Assembly: GCA_024349245.1 (NCBI GenBank)
Contig: JALDNG010000049.1
Coordinates: forward strand, 248,001-312,000
DNA from: Neodontobutis hainanensis
Taxonomy: Eukaryota; Chordata; Actinopteri; Gobiiformes; Odontobutidae
DNA length: 64,000 nucleotides
Direction of reading: 5' to 3'
The notes beneath the pieces are model-generated. The model was not told where the DNA came from and ran no database searches. It worked only from the letters and a program-made list of their open reading frames with translations. Both the position numbers and the translations under genes were made by a program. Shown piece by piece: positions 11,601 through 23,800 of this stretch (positions are counted from its first letter, which is position 1; each line of letters starts with the position of its first letter).

Positions 11601-13534
11601 AATGTCTTGAAAAGGTGGCCACCTAGTGGTTAAGAGAAGGAACACAGGAAAAATGCAATAAAAAGGCTTTTGATTCTTTGCACTTTTGTGGGTGACCTTT
11701 TTTGTAAATAAGAAGTTGGGTTTATTTAAGTCTTTCATGGGAGGTGATACGAGGGCAGTTCACTGCAAATATTAAGTCACTGAAGTAAAATAATAAAAAA
11801 AAAAATATTTGACAAAAAGTTAAACATTGCCTATTGAACTGAACTCAAGCCACACCACTGTTTCTTGAAGATGCTTGTTTGTCACTGTGGTTATTGTTGT
11901 TGTTGTTGCTTTGAAAGTGCTGCTAAAGTTCACTGTCGGTGCTAACTCGCCCTTCCTGTGAACTTCTGCAGCCCACAGTGACTGAGGACTTCACCCATCT
12001 TCCTCCTGAGCAGCGCAGGAAGAGGTTACAACAGAAACTGGAGGAGATATGTAAAGAGCTGCAAAAGGAAGTAGATCAGAGGTAAATGTCAATTTATTTT
12101 CCTCCTGCAGATTAATAACCATCTCTATTAGATATTCTCCTGAGCGAGAGCAATGTAATATTCATGCAGCACAGAGAGCTGTGTGTATTTGTGATTTGTT
12201 TACACTCCCTGGGCCCTGCAGAAAGCCCATCTCTACTCAAAGTCACTTTCCCTTTTTTCTCCAGTGAGGCTTTGGGCAAGATGAAGGATGTTTATGAAAA
12301 AAATCCTCAGATGGGAGACCCTGCTAGCCTGGCATCTCAAATAAACCAGACCTCTCAAAATATTGAGCGGCTTAGGGCAGAGCTCAATAAGTATGAGGTA
12401 ATCCTGACCTGTTGTTCCCAGCATGTAGCTGCATGGTAGTCAACTATGAGCTCTACTGCTTAAATACAATGAAATAATCATTCTAATGAACTGTTGCCTT
12501 TTTTAAATCCAAATATTTTTATATAATTTGATCCTTAATATTGTATATTATTTTGTGTACCCTTGTACAAAAAGTAGTTTTAGACTAAAACAATATAAAT
12601 CTCTGTTTTCTCTCTTATTTAGACTTGGCTTGCAGAGGCTGGAGGTCGTGGGGATACACTGCGATACAAAACACATGCATTTAACAATAATGGAGCACCT
12701 GAACATGAAGTACATAGGTAACATAGATCTTTTAATTCATTTTAGATGTAATTAGGGTTTTTAGCTGTGGAGCTGTGGCCTGACACATGTGTTTTTTATC
12801 TCTCAGCCCTGACGGCGCTCACTCTGATGAAGGCACTCCTGATTCCTCCCATGCCATTTATGCAGAGTTTGATGATGACTTTGAGGATGAAGAGCTTACG
12901 TCTCCTATTGGGACATGCACAGCAATGTACAACTTCCCTGGTACGCCAAGAGACTAGTTTGTCTGACTATGAATTCTTTTCTGGATGAAACATCTAGACT
13001 CTGAGACTAATCTTTTTTTTGTGGCAGTTGAATTTCTTAATCTCTGTCCCTAGAGATGAGAAGCAACAGAATATATTTTCTGCTGCATCTAGCAGTCAAC
13101 AGAAATCAGGGAAAAGGGCAGTGTTTAAATTTAGCTCTGTTTTATTTTTTCTATATCTAGACTGGTAGATTAATAAATACTGCAAAGGTACAGTAAATCT
13201 GTTGTATACATTTTAATAGTGTACATATTCCCATCCACATATTTAGTGCAATTACCTGCAGTAGTAAATATATATTTATATATATATAAAAATTGTGTTT
13301 ATGTTCTGTCAGTTTTCTGTAATTTCTCCAACCAAAGTAGAGAAAAGTATTTGCAGTCATCGAGGCTATCTTTTGTATTCAGGTGCGAGTGAAGGGACCA
13401 TCTCGATGCTGGAGGGCGAGGTGCTAGCTGTGGTGGAGGAGGACAAGGGCGACGGCTGGACCCGTGTTCGTCGGAATAATGGGGATGAAGGATACATTCC
13501 TACATCTTACGTCACAATTGCTCTAAACAAATAA
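2665..13534 (+). CDS. trip10: Trip10/CIP4: F-BAR, HR1 and SH3 adaptor (complete, 16 coding exons)
   Basis: Coding exons: 2665-2688, 5954-6069, 6543-6599, 7212-7359, 7829-7891, 8198-8302, 8386-8514, 8609-8755, 8855-9043, 11047-11208, 11438-11461, 11972-12081, 12265-12397, 12623-12717, 12807-12940 and 13383-13534. They sum to 1788 nt, 595 residues plus TAA, close to the roughly 600 of human CIP4. All introns are GT-AG and all phases agree. It begins MDWGTELW and has an F-BAR domain (about 1-263, with NDYAGQREL and INATKADVEK), a linker with GFDRPGD and RASSDSSLSTP, an HR1 coiled coil (about 395-475, with DFTHLPPEQRRKRLQQ and MKDVYEKNPQMGDP), an acidic stretch (EFDDDFEDEE) and a C-terminal SH3 (about 537-592, with EEDKGDGWTRVRR and GYIPTSY). 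By family knowledge it senses or bends membrane, binds Cdc42-GTP through HR1 and recruits N-WASP/dynamin through SH3. Details favour TRIP10 over FNBP1 and FNBP1L; which teleost duplicate it is cannot be told. Confidence 0.96.
2689..5953 (+). other. trip10: trip10 intron 1, no gene seen
   Basis: Donor gtgagt and acceptor tttctccag are clear. The intron holds no ORF that looks like protein. First introns of this size often carry enhancers, and two stretches (about 3740-3960 and 5220-5460) have mixed-composition, non-repetitive texture, but I cannot support a specific element. Confidence 0.6.
9044..11046 (+). other. trip10: trip10 intron 9, no gene seen
   Basis: This 2-kb intron separates the F-BAR/linker exon from the proline-rich exon. 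Its last 250 bases (about 10800-11046) are strongly pyrimidine-rich and GC-richer than the rest, which would make a long polypyrimidine tract. An extra alternative exon could hide here, but none is evident. Confidence 0.5.
11047..11208 (+). CDS. trip10: trip10 exon 10: proline-rich symmetric exon, probable cassette
   Basis: This 162-nt exon is phase 0 at both ends (after tcccag, before gtgagt) and encodes 54 residues: a Pro/Ser-rich stretch containing PPFSSPPAPSPANGPP, then GRDTLSYCLKEINKTVKPR and SFRTLRRS. It matches the segment of human CIP4 that, as I recall, separates the 601- and 545-residue isoforms, so skipping is plausible and would keep frame. The acceptor choice is the least certain in the gene because the intron upstream is pyrimidine-rich throughout. 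Confidence 0.82.
11438..11461 (+). CDS. trip10: trip10 24-nt microexon
   Basis: A strong acceptor (tttctttgtcctacag) and a GT donor (ATG then gtaatt) bracket 24 nt encoding KFTPERIM, phase 0 on both sides. Inclusion or skipping keeps frame between SFRTLRRS and the HR1 exon that begins PTVTEDF. In the human protein I recall, the linker here is short and lacks this peptide. Confidence 0.62.
13383..13534 (+). CDS. trip10: trip10 last coding exon: SH3 domain
   Basis: The exon encodes most of the SH3 domain, from GASEGTISM through GDGWTRVRR and GYIPTSYV to the TAA at 13532-13534. The first SH3 strand (AMYNFPG, replacing the usual ALYDF) is in the previous exon. The conserved GW and PTSY residues that form the proline-binding face are present. 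Confidence 0.95.
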
Positions 13535-14870
13535 TAGAACACACACATGAAACAAAATAGAAGAAGCTTTTCACCCAAAAAAAACTTTTTCTTTTGCATT
13601 TCTTCTCAATGGGTGAATCACAAAAGAGTATGCTATGTTTGGGACCAATGGTTTTGCCAGAAGAGGATCCAAAAAGGGTGCTTTAATTTTATAACAGAAC
13701 AGTCCCAAAAGGCAGAGGCAATAAGGATGACATAATGTTCCTTGTTGCTTACAAATGGCTTCTATTATTTCACCCATGTTGACTTTTTATCATCTTCGGA
13801 CTTAGGTCAGAGATACATAAACTGCAGGGTGATTTTATTTTTGACATCACGCCAGAACTATATCTCTTGGGTAATACCCATTGAATGGATCTGAGGCCTT
13901 GAGGTGGTGGTAATGTGCCTCATTCCACTGCCTAATAAGGCATTAGTTTTTGTAGAAGAGAGAGAGAGGAGGAAAAAAGGTAGCAGCTCTCATCTTTACA
14001 CTGAGTGTTAGTAATAATAATATTTAAGAGAACAATACTCACCAGTTTTTCATATTCATTTTCTAGGCAATCCACAGTAGAGTTCTCATTTGACTTTAGC
14101 TTACCACATACTTTGTATAACAGCACTTGTTTCGATACTGTGTAAAACAACATCATTTGTTATAGCTCGAAGCATAAAGTATCCAGATCTTGGGGGAATG
14201 ACTGAGATCTGGAGGCTGGGTAGTTTTTGTTCTTTTGTCAAAGCTGTTGACAGCTCTCCCACAATAAGCAAACACATTCGCTAATAGTTTTGGACAATCA
14301 CGGTCATATGTTAAGTTTTTTCATCTTCCTATAGAAGCAATAATATCTATTAATGGAAATTGTTCTGAAAATAATTTATTACGAGAGTGTATGTTGTGTT
14401 AATACAGTTTTCCAGTTTCAGGTATTTAGTTTGTTCTCACTTTATTCTTTTCCCGCTTGCACAAAAAGTGGATCGACTGAGGCCACGAAAGGGAGATGAA
14501 TATGTAAATGTGATGCGTTGTATTTATATAATGACAAAAGATATATTTTAGGATCACAACACCACTATTGTCTTATTAGTTTTAACCATGAAAATAAAGG
14601 ATGTTGAAACAGATCGCTAAATGTATCATAGAAATATTGGTTTTAGTTTGGATTCACTTTAATCTTGTCCTGGTTTTGTTTTTTTGCGCCAGACTCTAAC
14701 TTCTCATGTGTCTACAGTGCCTTACAGTTTTTATTGTATGCAGTGTGTATATACCATTTATACCAGGATATCTTCTGTTTTTCAAGGCTTAATAAATGTA
14801 AAGCACATTTCACAAGTCAGAAGTGCTTACTTCTGGACAAGAAAATAAATATTTAAAATAAACTTTAGCC
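13535..14870 (+). other. trip10: trip10 3' UTR
   Basis: About 1.3 kb of non-coding sequence follows the stop codon and ends in a cluster of three AATAAA hexamers. The short ORFs in it show no protein-like features. Confidence 0.65.
14593..14849 (+). terminator. trip10: Cluster of polyadenylation signals for trip10
   Basis: AATAAA occurs at 14593-14598, 14791-14796 and 14844-14849, with TG/T-rich sequence after the last copy (about 14870). The spacing suggests two or three alternative 3' ends; the distal pair looks best. Confidence 0.6.
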
Positions 14871-16985
14871 TCTGTTTTATTCCCAGACTGTCAGTTTAGG
14901 CACTCAACTCAGAACAGGTCATATATATATCATTCAGGTTTAATGTCAATATTGATTGGTTTTTTTGTCATTTATAACTAAAGGTAGAGACCAGTCTAGA
15001 TGTTGAGATTCTCTAAGGCTGAATGATTTCCTTTGTTCCAAGTGAGTCACATTCTTTGCAGTTTCATTTATTTTTTTTTCTGCTCAAAATTGGTTTTGTT
15101 CATTTTTGACAATGTGCTGTAATCATTCTTGTAGATGCTGGATTTTCTCTGCAGCAGTACATGCTGTTTCCTGACTCAAAAGGTGGCACTGTTGCCCCAT
15201 TTCCAAATCAACTTTGCCATCCAGGCTTTTCTGCATTTTTTTTTTTTGTTTGCAATATAGGTCATGAATTTGCATACCTGATTAAACTGCTCTGGCTTCA
15301 GAAAAACCTTCACACAACTTTTTAAATAACATCAAATCACCATGTGCTCCATTTTTTTCTTTTGTTAACCTCATTGATAACAGTTGCATAATGAGAAGCA
15401 TGGGAATTACAAAGAAAAGCAGACACTGGAGTTGAAAATAACCTTGTAACGTAAAATGTAACGCCTCTGGTGGGATATGATTGAGCATTTCACAGTTATG
15501 GGAGCTCTTCAGCAAAGACATGATGTTGTATTGACTGACTGGATGATGACGGCGACATTGGTATGCAAAGCCTTGACTCTCAGGAAGCGTTAAAAGGTCA
15601 ACCTCTCAATAAGGATACTGGATCTGCCAGCGTCCTGTGCAGGTCTACGGATGGGAGACAACACAGCACATCCTCACACTGTTTACTGCGGGGGACATTT
15701 TCAGAAGAGCACACACAGCCAGAGCCTGTAGGAGTTATTTTCTGGACCACACCCCAAGCAGCTGTTGCATTAACTAGGGAACATTTTATAGATTTCAAAT
15801 TACATTTAAGTCAAAATATAGACTGACACAGATTGACTCTTCAACATCCATTATCTTTCATGAGACTAAACATGGCTTCAGTGGTTTCTGATGTGCAGCT
15901 TTTGTTAAGCTGTTTTAACAACGGATTCCATAATATTATGATCTGTTAACAGCTTTCGTCCTCCGCTCACATGAGTTTAAGATATTTTAACTGGCCGGGG
16001 TATTTGTCACAATCATTCAAGAGGTGTTCCAACCTATTTTATCTTCTATTTTCTCACAGGGTATAACAACATTCACAAATATCTACAGTATATACATTAC
16101 ATTTGGCTGTGGACTTGATGGCAGAATACATTGGAAATTTCAAAGTTATGCAAATTACAGAAATAAAACAATAAAGTAGAAGAACAGCTGGCCTGGCTAA
16201 CCTTTTCCCTGACAGTCAACAGTTATACTCGGTAGGCTACAGCAAAACTGAAACCATGTTTGTGACTCTGGGTATTACTAGTGTAGGCCGGATATGTTAG
16301 ATTGAATCACATTTGGTGCAATTGTGTAAAAATAATTAAAGTCAAAGTTTCTCATTTACTTTACTGACCTATTTTCAAATGTTTAATCATTCTCTGTGAG
16401 CGTCACACCTTTCACTTATATATCATGGCAGTACCGACCTTAAAAACAACAAATTCAAAACAATTACTGGCCAGAATTCACTCAATATATTCTGTGTCAG
16501 TTCAATAAAAGCGTAAGACACTGATATGTAATCCCTTATATTACGGTGAGTGCGGTTACAAAATAAGCAATTATTTCTGTGCCTGCTGCACCACAGGTGA
16601 TTAAAGATTTAAGAAGTCGATCTTCCAGCAGCTGCTGCAGGAAACAGAGAGAGATGGAGGGAAACCCTTAAGCTCCTCAGCAGCTCTTTGTGCTTTAATG
16701 GCATCTGATCTCGCTACAACGTTCAGCCGCCACAGAGGACAATTAAGTTTGGTAACACTCGCTGAATAATTGATCTTTCAAGTTGAGATTTTGTTTTGCA
16801 CCTACTCAATTGTTTTGTAATCCGCATAATAAAACACACGAATAAACAACTAACTCCTGTAATTGCTTTTCAGACTTAAGATGCAATTTTAATGTGAATT
16901 TGAACTTTTAACACGTACTTAGCTTGAGGCAACTGTCAGTTTACAAGTTTTGTTTTGTCTCATCCACTTAACTAAAGTGATATTG
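14871..16985. other. Intergenic; possible regulatory element near 16500-16800
   Basis: No gene is visible. The segment 16520-16800 is less AT-rich and non-repetitive, with an E-box-rich 'cagcagctgctgcagg' at about 16627 and a homeobox-like 'taattgatc' at about 16767. That texture is typical of conserved non-coding elements, but conservation cannot be judged from one sequence. Confidence 0.35.
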
Positions 16986-16989
16986 TAAA

Positions 16990-17145
16990 TGGCATGGATT
17001 TTTATACAGCGCTTTTCCACCTAGTAGGCACTTAAAGTGCTTTACATCAAGTTTCCATTTACCCATTCACACACACCTTCATACACCAGTGTCACAGCTG
17101 GAACACCACTGGAGGAAAGGTGGGTTAATGTCTTTCCCAAGGAAC
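16990..17145 (-). repeat. Degenerate SINE copy
   Basis: The segment contains 'acagcgcttttccacctagtaggcac', 'cccattcacacacaccttcatacacc' and 'ccactggaggaaaggtgggttaatgtct'. The last piece is nearly identical to part of the SINE at 42901-43120 (about 42983-43024), which shows kinship inside this window. No A/B-box promoter part is seen, so the copy is truncated. Confidence 0.6.
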
Positions 17146-17636
17146 TCATTTTCTATTCACTTAAAACTAAAATATAGTTCATGCCAGATTCAGTCATTTT
17201 TAGTGGGACATATTAAAGTGCCAGAACTGAAGCCTAGCATTGTAAATATTAGGAGTTAGCCTAAATGTGCAAGTTAGTGCAGCAACAAAGAAGACAGCCA
17301 CAGGTATGTGCTGTTCCCACTTGCAGTGGGTCATCTTGAGGATGCAACTGCAGTCTGAGTGCTTCTACAGCTCCACTTCCAGTGGAAGTGGCCTGTCAGA
17401 TTCTCTCTGCTCGGGACCTGACAGACTGCATGGTCATGACACTCCTGATGTTCATTCAGCTGTTGTTCTCCTGTTTCCTTCAGACAGTGACTGCAAATTG
17501 TCTGTGTTTCTGAATTCAAATAAATACTTAAGGAAGTCTTCTCTGATGGGCTCATGTACAAACTATATATTCTGGACCCACCTGGGCTCTAGCTGCCTCA
17601 GGGCCCTCTCTCTGTGTTGTGGCCTTTGTGTTGGTG

Positions 17637-17669
<33 letters not shown>

Positions 17670-17700
17670 ATGTGTGCGTGCATGTGTGTGTGTGTGTGTG

Positions 17701-17737
<37 letters not shown>

Positions 17738-17780
17738 ATGTGTGTGTGTGTGTGTGTGTGTGCATGTGTGTGTGTGTGTG

Positions 17781-17831
<51 letters not shown>

Positions 17832-17857
17832 ATGTGTGTGTGTGTGTGTGTGTGCGC
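17637..17857 (+). repeat. Long (GT)n microsatellite with CATG interruptions
   Basis: About 220 bp of GT repeat carries repeated GCATGT interruptions (near 17668, 17680, 17700, 17736, 17762, 17780 and 17830) and ends in gcgcgc. All ORFs across it are artefacts of the repeat. Confidence 0.97.
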
Positions 17858-17859
17858 GC

Positions 17860-20800
17860 AGTAAAGTGGTTGCTCTGTGAGTCTGACATTTTGGATCCAC
17901 CCATGTGCCATGTGTATAGATCTGAAAGAGGAAGCGATGAAACAGAAAGCACAGCGCATATTACTTTGTGTTACATGGCTTTCATAAAATTCACAAATTT
18001 AGAGTTTAATTTAATAAATTTTAAAAAATGACCTTACTTTGTTAGCCTCCCTCCAGTGGCTCCTGCATACACCCACACTGACCAAATTTAAGAACAGTGC
18101 ATACAGTGTCTACTGTTCGTGTCGTCAGTTACTAAAGAAAACAAGATAACAGTAACAATTAGCTCTTTTTAAAAGCATTAAATGTACATCAGTGTGCTTC
18201 AGGCTCTTGCAGCAGTATTTATTTGGCTTGATATTTATTTTTACGGAGAAGACAGCAAATGATGAATGCGTGTTTGCTCCATTTTTCCTACTAAGTGAAA
18301 TATCACAAGGAAGCAAAAGGAAAAATAGAAATTACCATTATGCGATTTCTGAGGCAAAATGAGAGGCTGTCAAAGGCCAACGCAACAGGTCAAGGCGAGA
18401 TGGTTATAAAAAATGAGGTCAAAGCCACTTAAGTATAGCTGCCATCATGTTTGACTGTTGACAGTGTAATTCAATGGCATTGTCCAAGAAGCTATATTTT
18501 TTCATTACAGTGCATCACCTGAATACACCAATGTCAAATGACAGTAAGAAAAAGCAATATATTATGTTTTTATTATAGCTTTTAATTATGGCTGACTCAC
18601 CAATTTCATACACCTTTTGTTGCACAGACATATAGAGCCATGTAAGCCCTCTGATACCGGTGCTATGGTAACAATAATACAATTACCATTGCTTTAATTA
18701 ATATTCATTTAAGAACAACCCATCCATGCTCTTAATTATCAAGGAGATTTAATGAGTGTCTCTTCAGATTCAAGAGGCTCCTGAAATGGCCCCCACTTTA
18801 TGTGAGCTCATGTTAACAACACAAAGGTTATCAAAGTAGCCAGTTAATGTAATGGTGGTGATTGAGCTTAATAGCCACTCAGATAAAAACCCAGGTGCTT
18901 CACTAAATATTGTGTACAAAGGTCACATTCTGGTCGTAGCTGCTGAGAAACTGAATGCAGATATACATTCATAAATGGCTAAAAGAGTTCATTATTTAAG
19001 CCATAATGTTTGATTTAACTTTGAGCAGGGTTGGTTACAGCCATAGTGAGCTCTATGCTCCTCCAATCCCAGAGATAAAGGGAGATTTGTTATCAGCACA
19101 AAAGGAAGTTCTGTCTAGTGAGGGCAAATTAAGCTAATGAGCACTCTGCACTGTAAAAGCTCTCTGGCTTTTTTGGGATTTCTATTGGATTGAAAATTTG
19201 GGCCGTTATAAAAACTATATTTGCACCAAAACTAATAATATGTCTCATTAAGTTTGGTACATATTCTGTGCTTATGTTTTGAGATGGGAATGAGAAAACA
19301 ATGTAAATTCAACACAGAGTTAATAAAGGAGATATTAGCTATGTGGTTTGAATATAAAACTTAGAAGACAACAACATTTATCAGAACCAGGCACTTTCAA
19401 CTCAAGGACATTAAATCTTTTCAGGATTTGCATTTTTTGCAGTTCTACTCATTTTATTGTTACCTTTACATTTTCTTGCTCACCCTTTAATAATAAAAAA
19501 TGATGACATGTATGTCTTTCTTTGCGAGTCTTCTATTCTTCTTTTGTTATAATTAACGACAGCTGCATGTGAGAAGAGAGCGGCGGTGCCAAAGGGCAGC
19601 TTACAGAAAACATACATCAGCTGTGCGCTCTATCTGTATCACTGCACAAATGCTATAGGGGGCAATGAGCTTCTTTAAATAGCTCTGATTAATTAATGCT
19701 TTTCATTAAAAAAAAAAAAAATGCAGAAGTTTGATTTCCCACTTGTTATGTATTTGAGGGGTGTCTGTGTCAAAAGAGCACCTGACTCAACATTGTGCAC
19801 AACCTCAGGTGCCCTAACCCCTGTTGTTACCCCTTCAAGTAGTTGTCACGCCATGTTGTTTGCTGTAGGTGCTTCCAGCTCCATCTCTTACACAATCTTC
19901 ATTTAGTCACGCTTTGTTTTCTTCCTCTTTGTCCTGTTTTAGCTCTTTCTAGTCCATTGCATCACTGTTTTGTCTCCTCTGTAGTGTCAATGGTTAACAC
20001 CTCCCCATATTCTGCCCTTCTTTTCAGTCTTTCATTGTTCCTTTCATTGTTTTGCATCACCATCTACTTCACTTACACTACGGCCAATAATTAAAGTTAA
20101 AACAGGTCCCTATTGGAGCCAAGACTCCTTTAATATTAGATTTAGTGATCCATATTATACTGCTTAGAAAAAAACACACAACAGTACAATCAGTATTTTC
20201 TGTCCTACACCTGTAGCATTTCTGTTAAAGTTGTTCATATTTTTAACAATCTTGCAGTGCCTACTTGGTGCAGAGAGTGACATTGCTTGGCCTTTTCCAC
20301 CCCCTGTATCCTGCTTGGCTATGCGTACTGGCCCCTGGTGATTGATGAGTGGGCAGAGGGAGAAGATATCTCTCCCCAGGTTACAGCGCTGCTGCAGTGA
20401 TGGATAGTATTTTAGAAGTCTTAGCAGAACTGATGGGTCTTGGGTCTTGGAGAGCCCAGAGCTGTGAGCCAGAAGACAAAGCAAGATGCCACTAGAGTAG
20501 ATAGAAACAGGGGTGGGAGAATGGGAAGAAGTAGAACTGATTATTTGTATTTTCCTATTTTCCTGTCAGCATGTGCTGCTGTGCATTACAAATGTTTATT
20601 GTCTGTTACCTCAAGGACAATATTTTACACATTTAACAAACAGAGAGTTTTTGGTTCACAAAAGTTTTGGTCCCAATGTGTTCTTTCTGAATACATTTAA
20701 CAAATCTAACTTTGACCCTTGACCTTTTGACGTTTTAGAACTGTGTGTGGTTGAGCATATTGTAGAAGGCGGTAGCTGGAAGGAACAACTTTATGCATAA

Positions 20801-23800
20801 ATACTCTTTAGACAATCAACAGTAAAACAGCTTGAATTACAATTAAAACATTCTTAAAATTGATCTATTTTCCATTGTTTTGCCATCAGAACAAAAAAAA
20901 AAATTTAAATGTGTATTTAGTCTGCCTGCACTAAAAACATGGATTTCTTTATTATATATATATTTTAAAAGTAATTTTGTAAGTTTTGTACTAACTTTAA
21001 TGCACATATTGGTCAAAAAACAGCAGATTTGTATTTCCTTCAGCAGCATAAGTAGAGCTAGCAGCTATCATAAATTAAACGTGCCATCTTCATGTGGGAC
21101 ATTTTTTATTCACTAATGCCTTGCACAGTAATGCTCTGTAAGAATGTTTTTCTGTGTTTTACTTATGGCTTATCGCTTGAAATATTTTCAACACCACACA
21201 AACTGATATAAAAAAAAAAAACAAAAAAAAAACAACAAACAAAGCTTAGACTGAAAAACACAAAGTCAGTGTGTGACTGAATGTCAGCATCAGTTTTGTA
21301 TTGAAGACTGGTGAGAAGGTGCTTTTGTAATCTGCCCATGTCCCACCTTTCTGGGACCCGTATTTGATCATCCTCCTGCAGTGAATTAACTGGAAATCAA
21401 TCACGACGATGCACAGGAACCACAGAGAAACTGACAGAAAATACTATAATCAGTTTTTTTATTATCACTGGAGATACAGGAGTTGCCCCTGAAGGGTCAT
21501 ATCAAGTTTAAAGAAGTAATGGCTATGCCCGACAAGTCAATCCTTCCTTTTACAGTGAATTCTTGGATACTAAAGAAATGAATACCTCTCTCAGTGCAGC
21601 AAGTATGATAATGAAACTTTCAAGTAACTGATGAGATTCATTACCAGATCTCTTCAGAACAACAGCAAACTTGGCCAACTTCCACAAACAACACACAAAT
21701 AGTGCATACAGTGGCATCCTTTATGACCAACATCCATTTTTTATCCTAAATCTAAACAGGTTACTTTGACAGCCATATGCAGCATGACCCTCCCACTCAA
21801 ACAACAAAATGAAGGCACAAACACCTGTCACTGCTCACTTTTTTCACCAGTAGACCTCGCTAAAGCAATATACCACACTGGAGTATCAACCAAGGTGGTC
21901 GGCTGTGATAAATTGGCATGGATTAAATGTCAAACCTGAAGAAGATTCACCCCTTGCTGGAGCCAGAGTGAATCTCTTCATATTAGAACAAGTCAGTCGA
22001 ATAACAGACTCCTTGGTCAGCACATAATCTTTCTGTATTGGCAGATAATTTAATCATATAGGCTAATACAAGGGGTATGTAACAAGGTGACACAGGTTTA
22101 TGATATCATGGAACTCTTGTGACAGGTGTGCTGTGTGAATATCGTTACAGGCATGCAAAAAATATTAGATCTACATTTTAAATTTAACTTTGAAGTGGAG
22201 GCAGCGCCGTCCGTGTTATTGAGTGGACGAAGTTCGAAGGATTCACAGCATTAAGATGATTATACAAAATTAGAGACAGCAACAAAAATGGAGTTGGGGC
22301 AGTGGTGGGTTAAAAGTTTTTAAGACAAAGGCAATTGGCATTATGAAGGATAAAACAGTTAAAAAAGGCTGTTTGCACGAATGAGTCAGCTGAATGTTAG
22401 GCTAATGTAGGCTGGCATAGGCTGAATAGTAATAGTAAGACTCTGATACCTGCCAGAACACACTGCACTTTTTGGACTGCACAGGACTCCCATTTTGTCG
22501 GATGGCAGTGCTTATGTCCCTTTACCTATACAATAAGTTGGCCCCATGCCATGTTAACATAGCACGTATCAAGTCTTGCAGAGACGCAATTCACTGTAAG
22601 CTTTTAACACACAGCACCTTTTAAGAATAAACCAGAGTGTGTTGTATACTGTTGAGAAAATAAGGGGAATGTGAGGAAATGTTGTTAGGATTACTACAGC
22701 CTGTTTCAAAGAAATCAGAAAGCTATGAGTATGAAAGCACTATGAGAACACCAAAAGATTTAGGATGTGAGAAAGACTGTGAGAGTATACTGTTCCTGCT
22801 CATTCACCCAGGGGCTGAGAGATTTCCCTTGTGAACAGTAATTAAACAAAAGTCTCAAGTGAATGAAACCGAGCAAAACCCACAACGAGAAACACTAAAC
22901 TGTGCCACATTTTTTGAGCCACAGGCTGGCACTAGGTGCCTCTTGCGTTTTAAAATAGCCATCCCCCATCTTTGTTAAACTAAAAACACTTTCTCTTCTG
23001 CAGTGTTATGTGTATGACTGAGTCAGAGTGGCTACAATGTGATTTAAAAGCAGCCCGTACACATTTGGCTAGTTAGCATTTGTATTTTAGTTTAACACAG
23101 ACCTCTGCACTGCGATGGTTCAAGAAGCAAGTGCTGAAATAGCTAATTGGCTTCTCTGTGGTTATTATGTCATCCAAACTTCTGCTGGACATGCTGCAGG
23201 TCCACTGCTATGGCCATAGAGCAACACACAGTACTTACACAAAGCCCATCGTGAGTACCAGGCCAAAGTGGCTTTACAGCGCTCTTTAAAAAACAAACAC
23301 TGAATCTAACAGGAAAAATGTATGCCATTCCTGTTGTTTAATACATCATTGCATTTTTATCTTCAGCCTTACTTTATGTCCAGCTTGGAATCCTGGCAGC
23401 CAACCAGAGATGAGATGAGGGTTTGTGGTATAGCAAGCTGGACCAAATGACTGTACATGTGCACTCTCTGCCTGTGTGTGCTTGGACTCTGATGGACCAC
23501 TGCCCAGAACTAAGTTGTCTCTGGGAAAGGGGGAGATTTGAAGTTAGAGCACTTTGCTTGTTCAGATCAAATTAGTGCTTTATTCTGCTTAACTGGACAC
23601 AGAAACACGAACTATTTGGCAAGCCTAGTGCTGAAACTGTCTCTAAACCTTGTCAGTACTGTATAAACTTAAGGTAGAGAGTCAATGAGCTCCATTACTT
23701 GCAGGTTATAGGCCTTTTCAGGTTTCTTGAGATTCCATGTGCACCTGCAGCTACATGGTTCCTTTAGTTAGGTGGCAGATTTAAAACATTTATGTCTTTT

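Noticed and set aside
17552..18031. Long ORFs rich in Cys/Val or His/Thr in several frames
   Set aside because: They are translations of the GT/CA microsatellite and carry no other protein signal.
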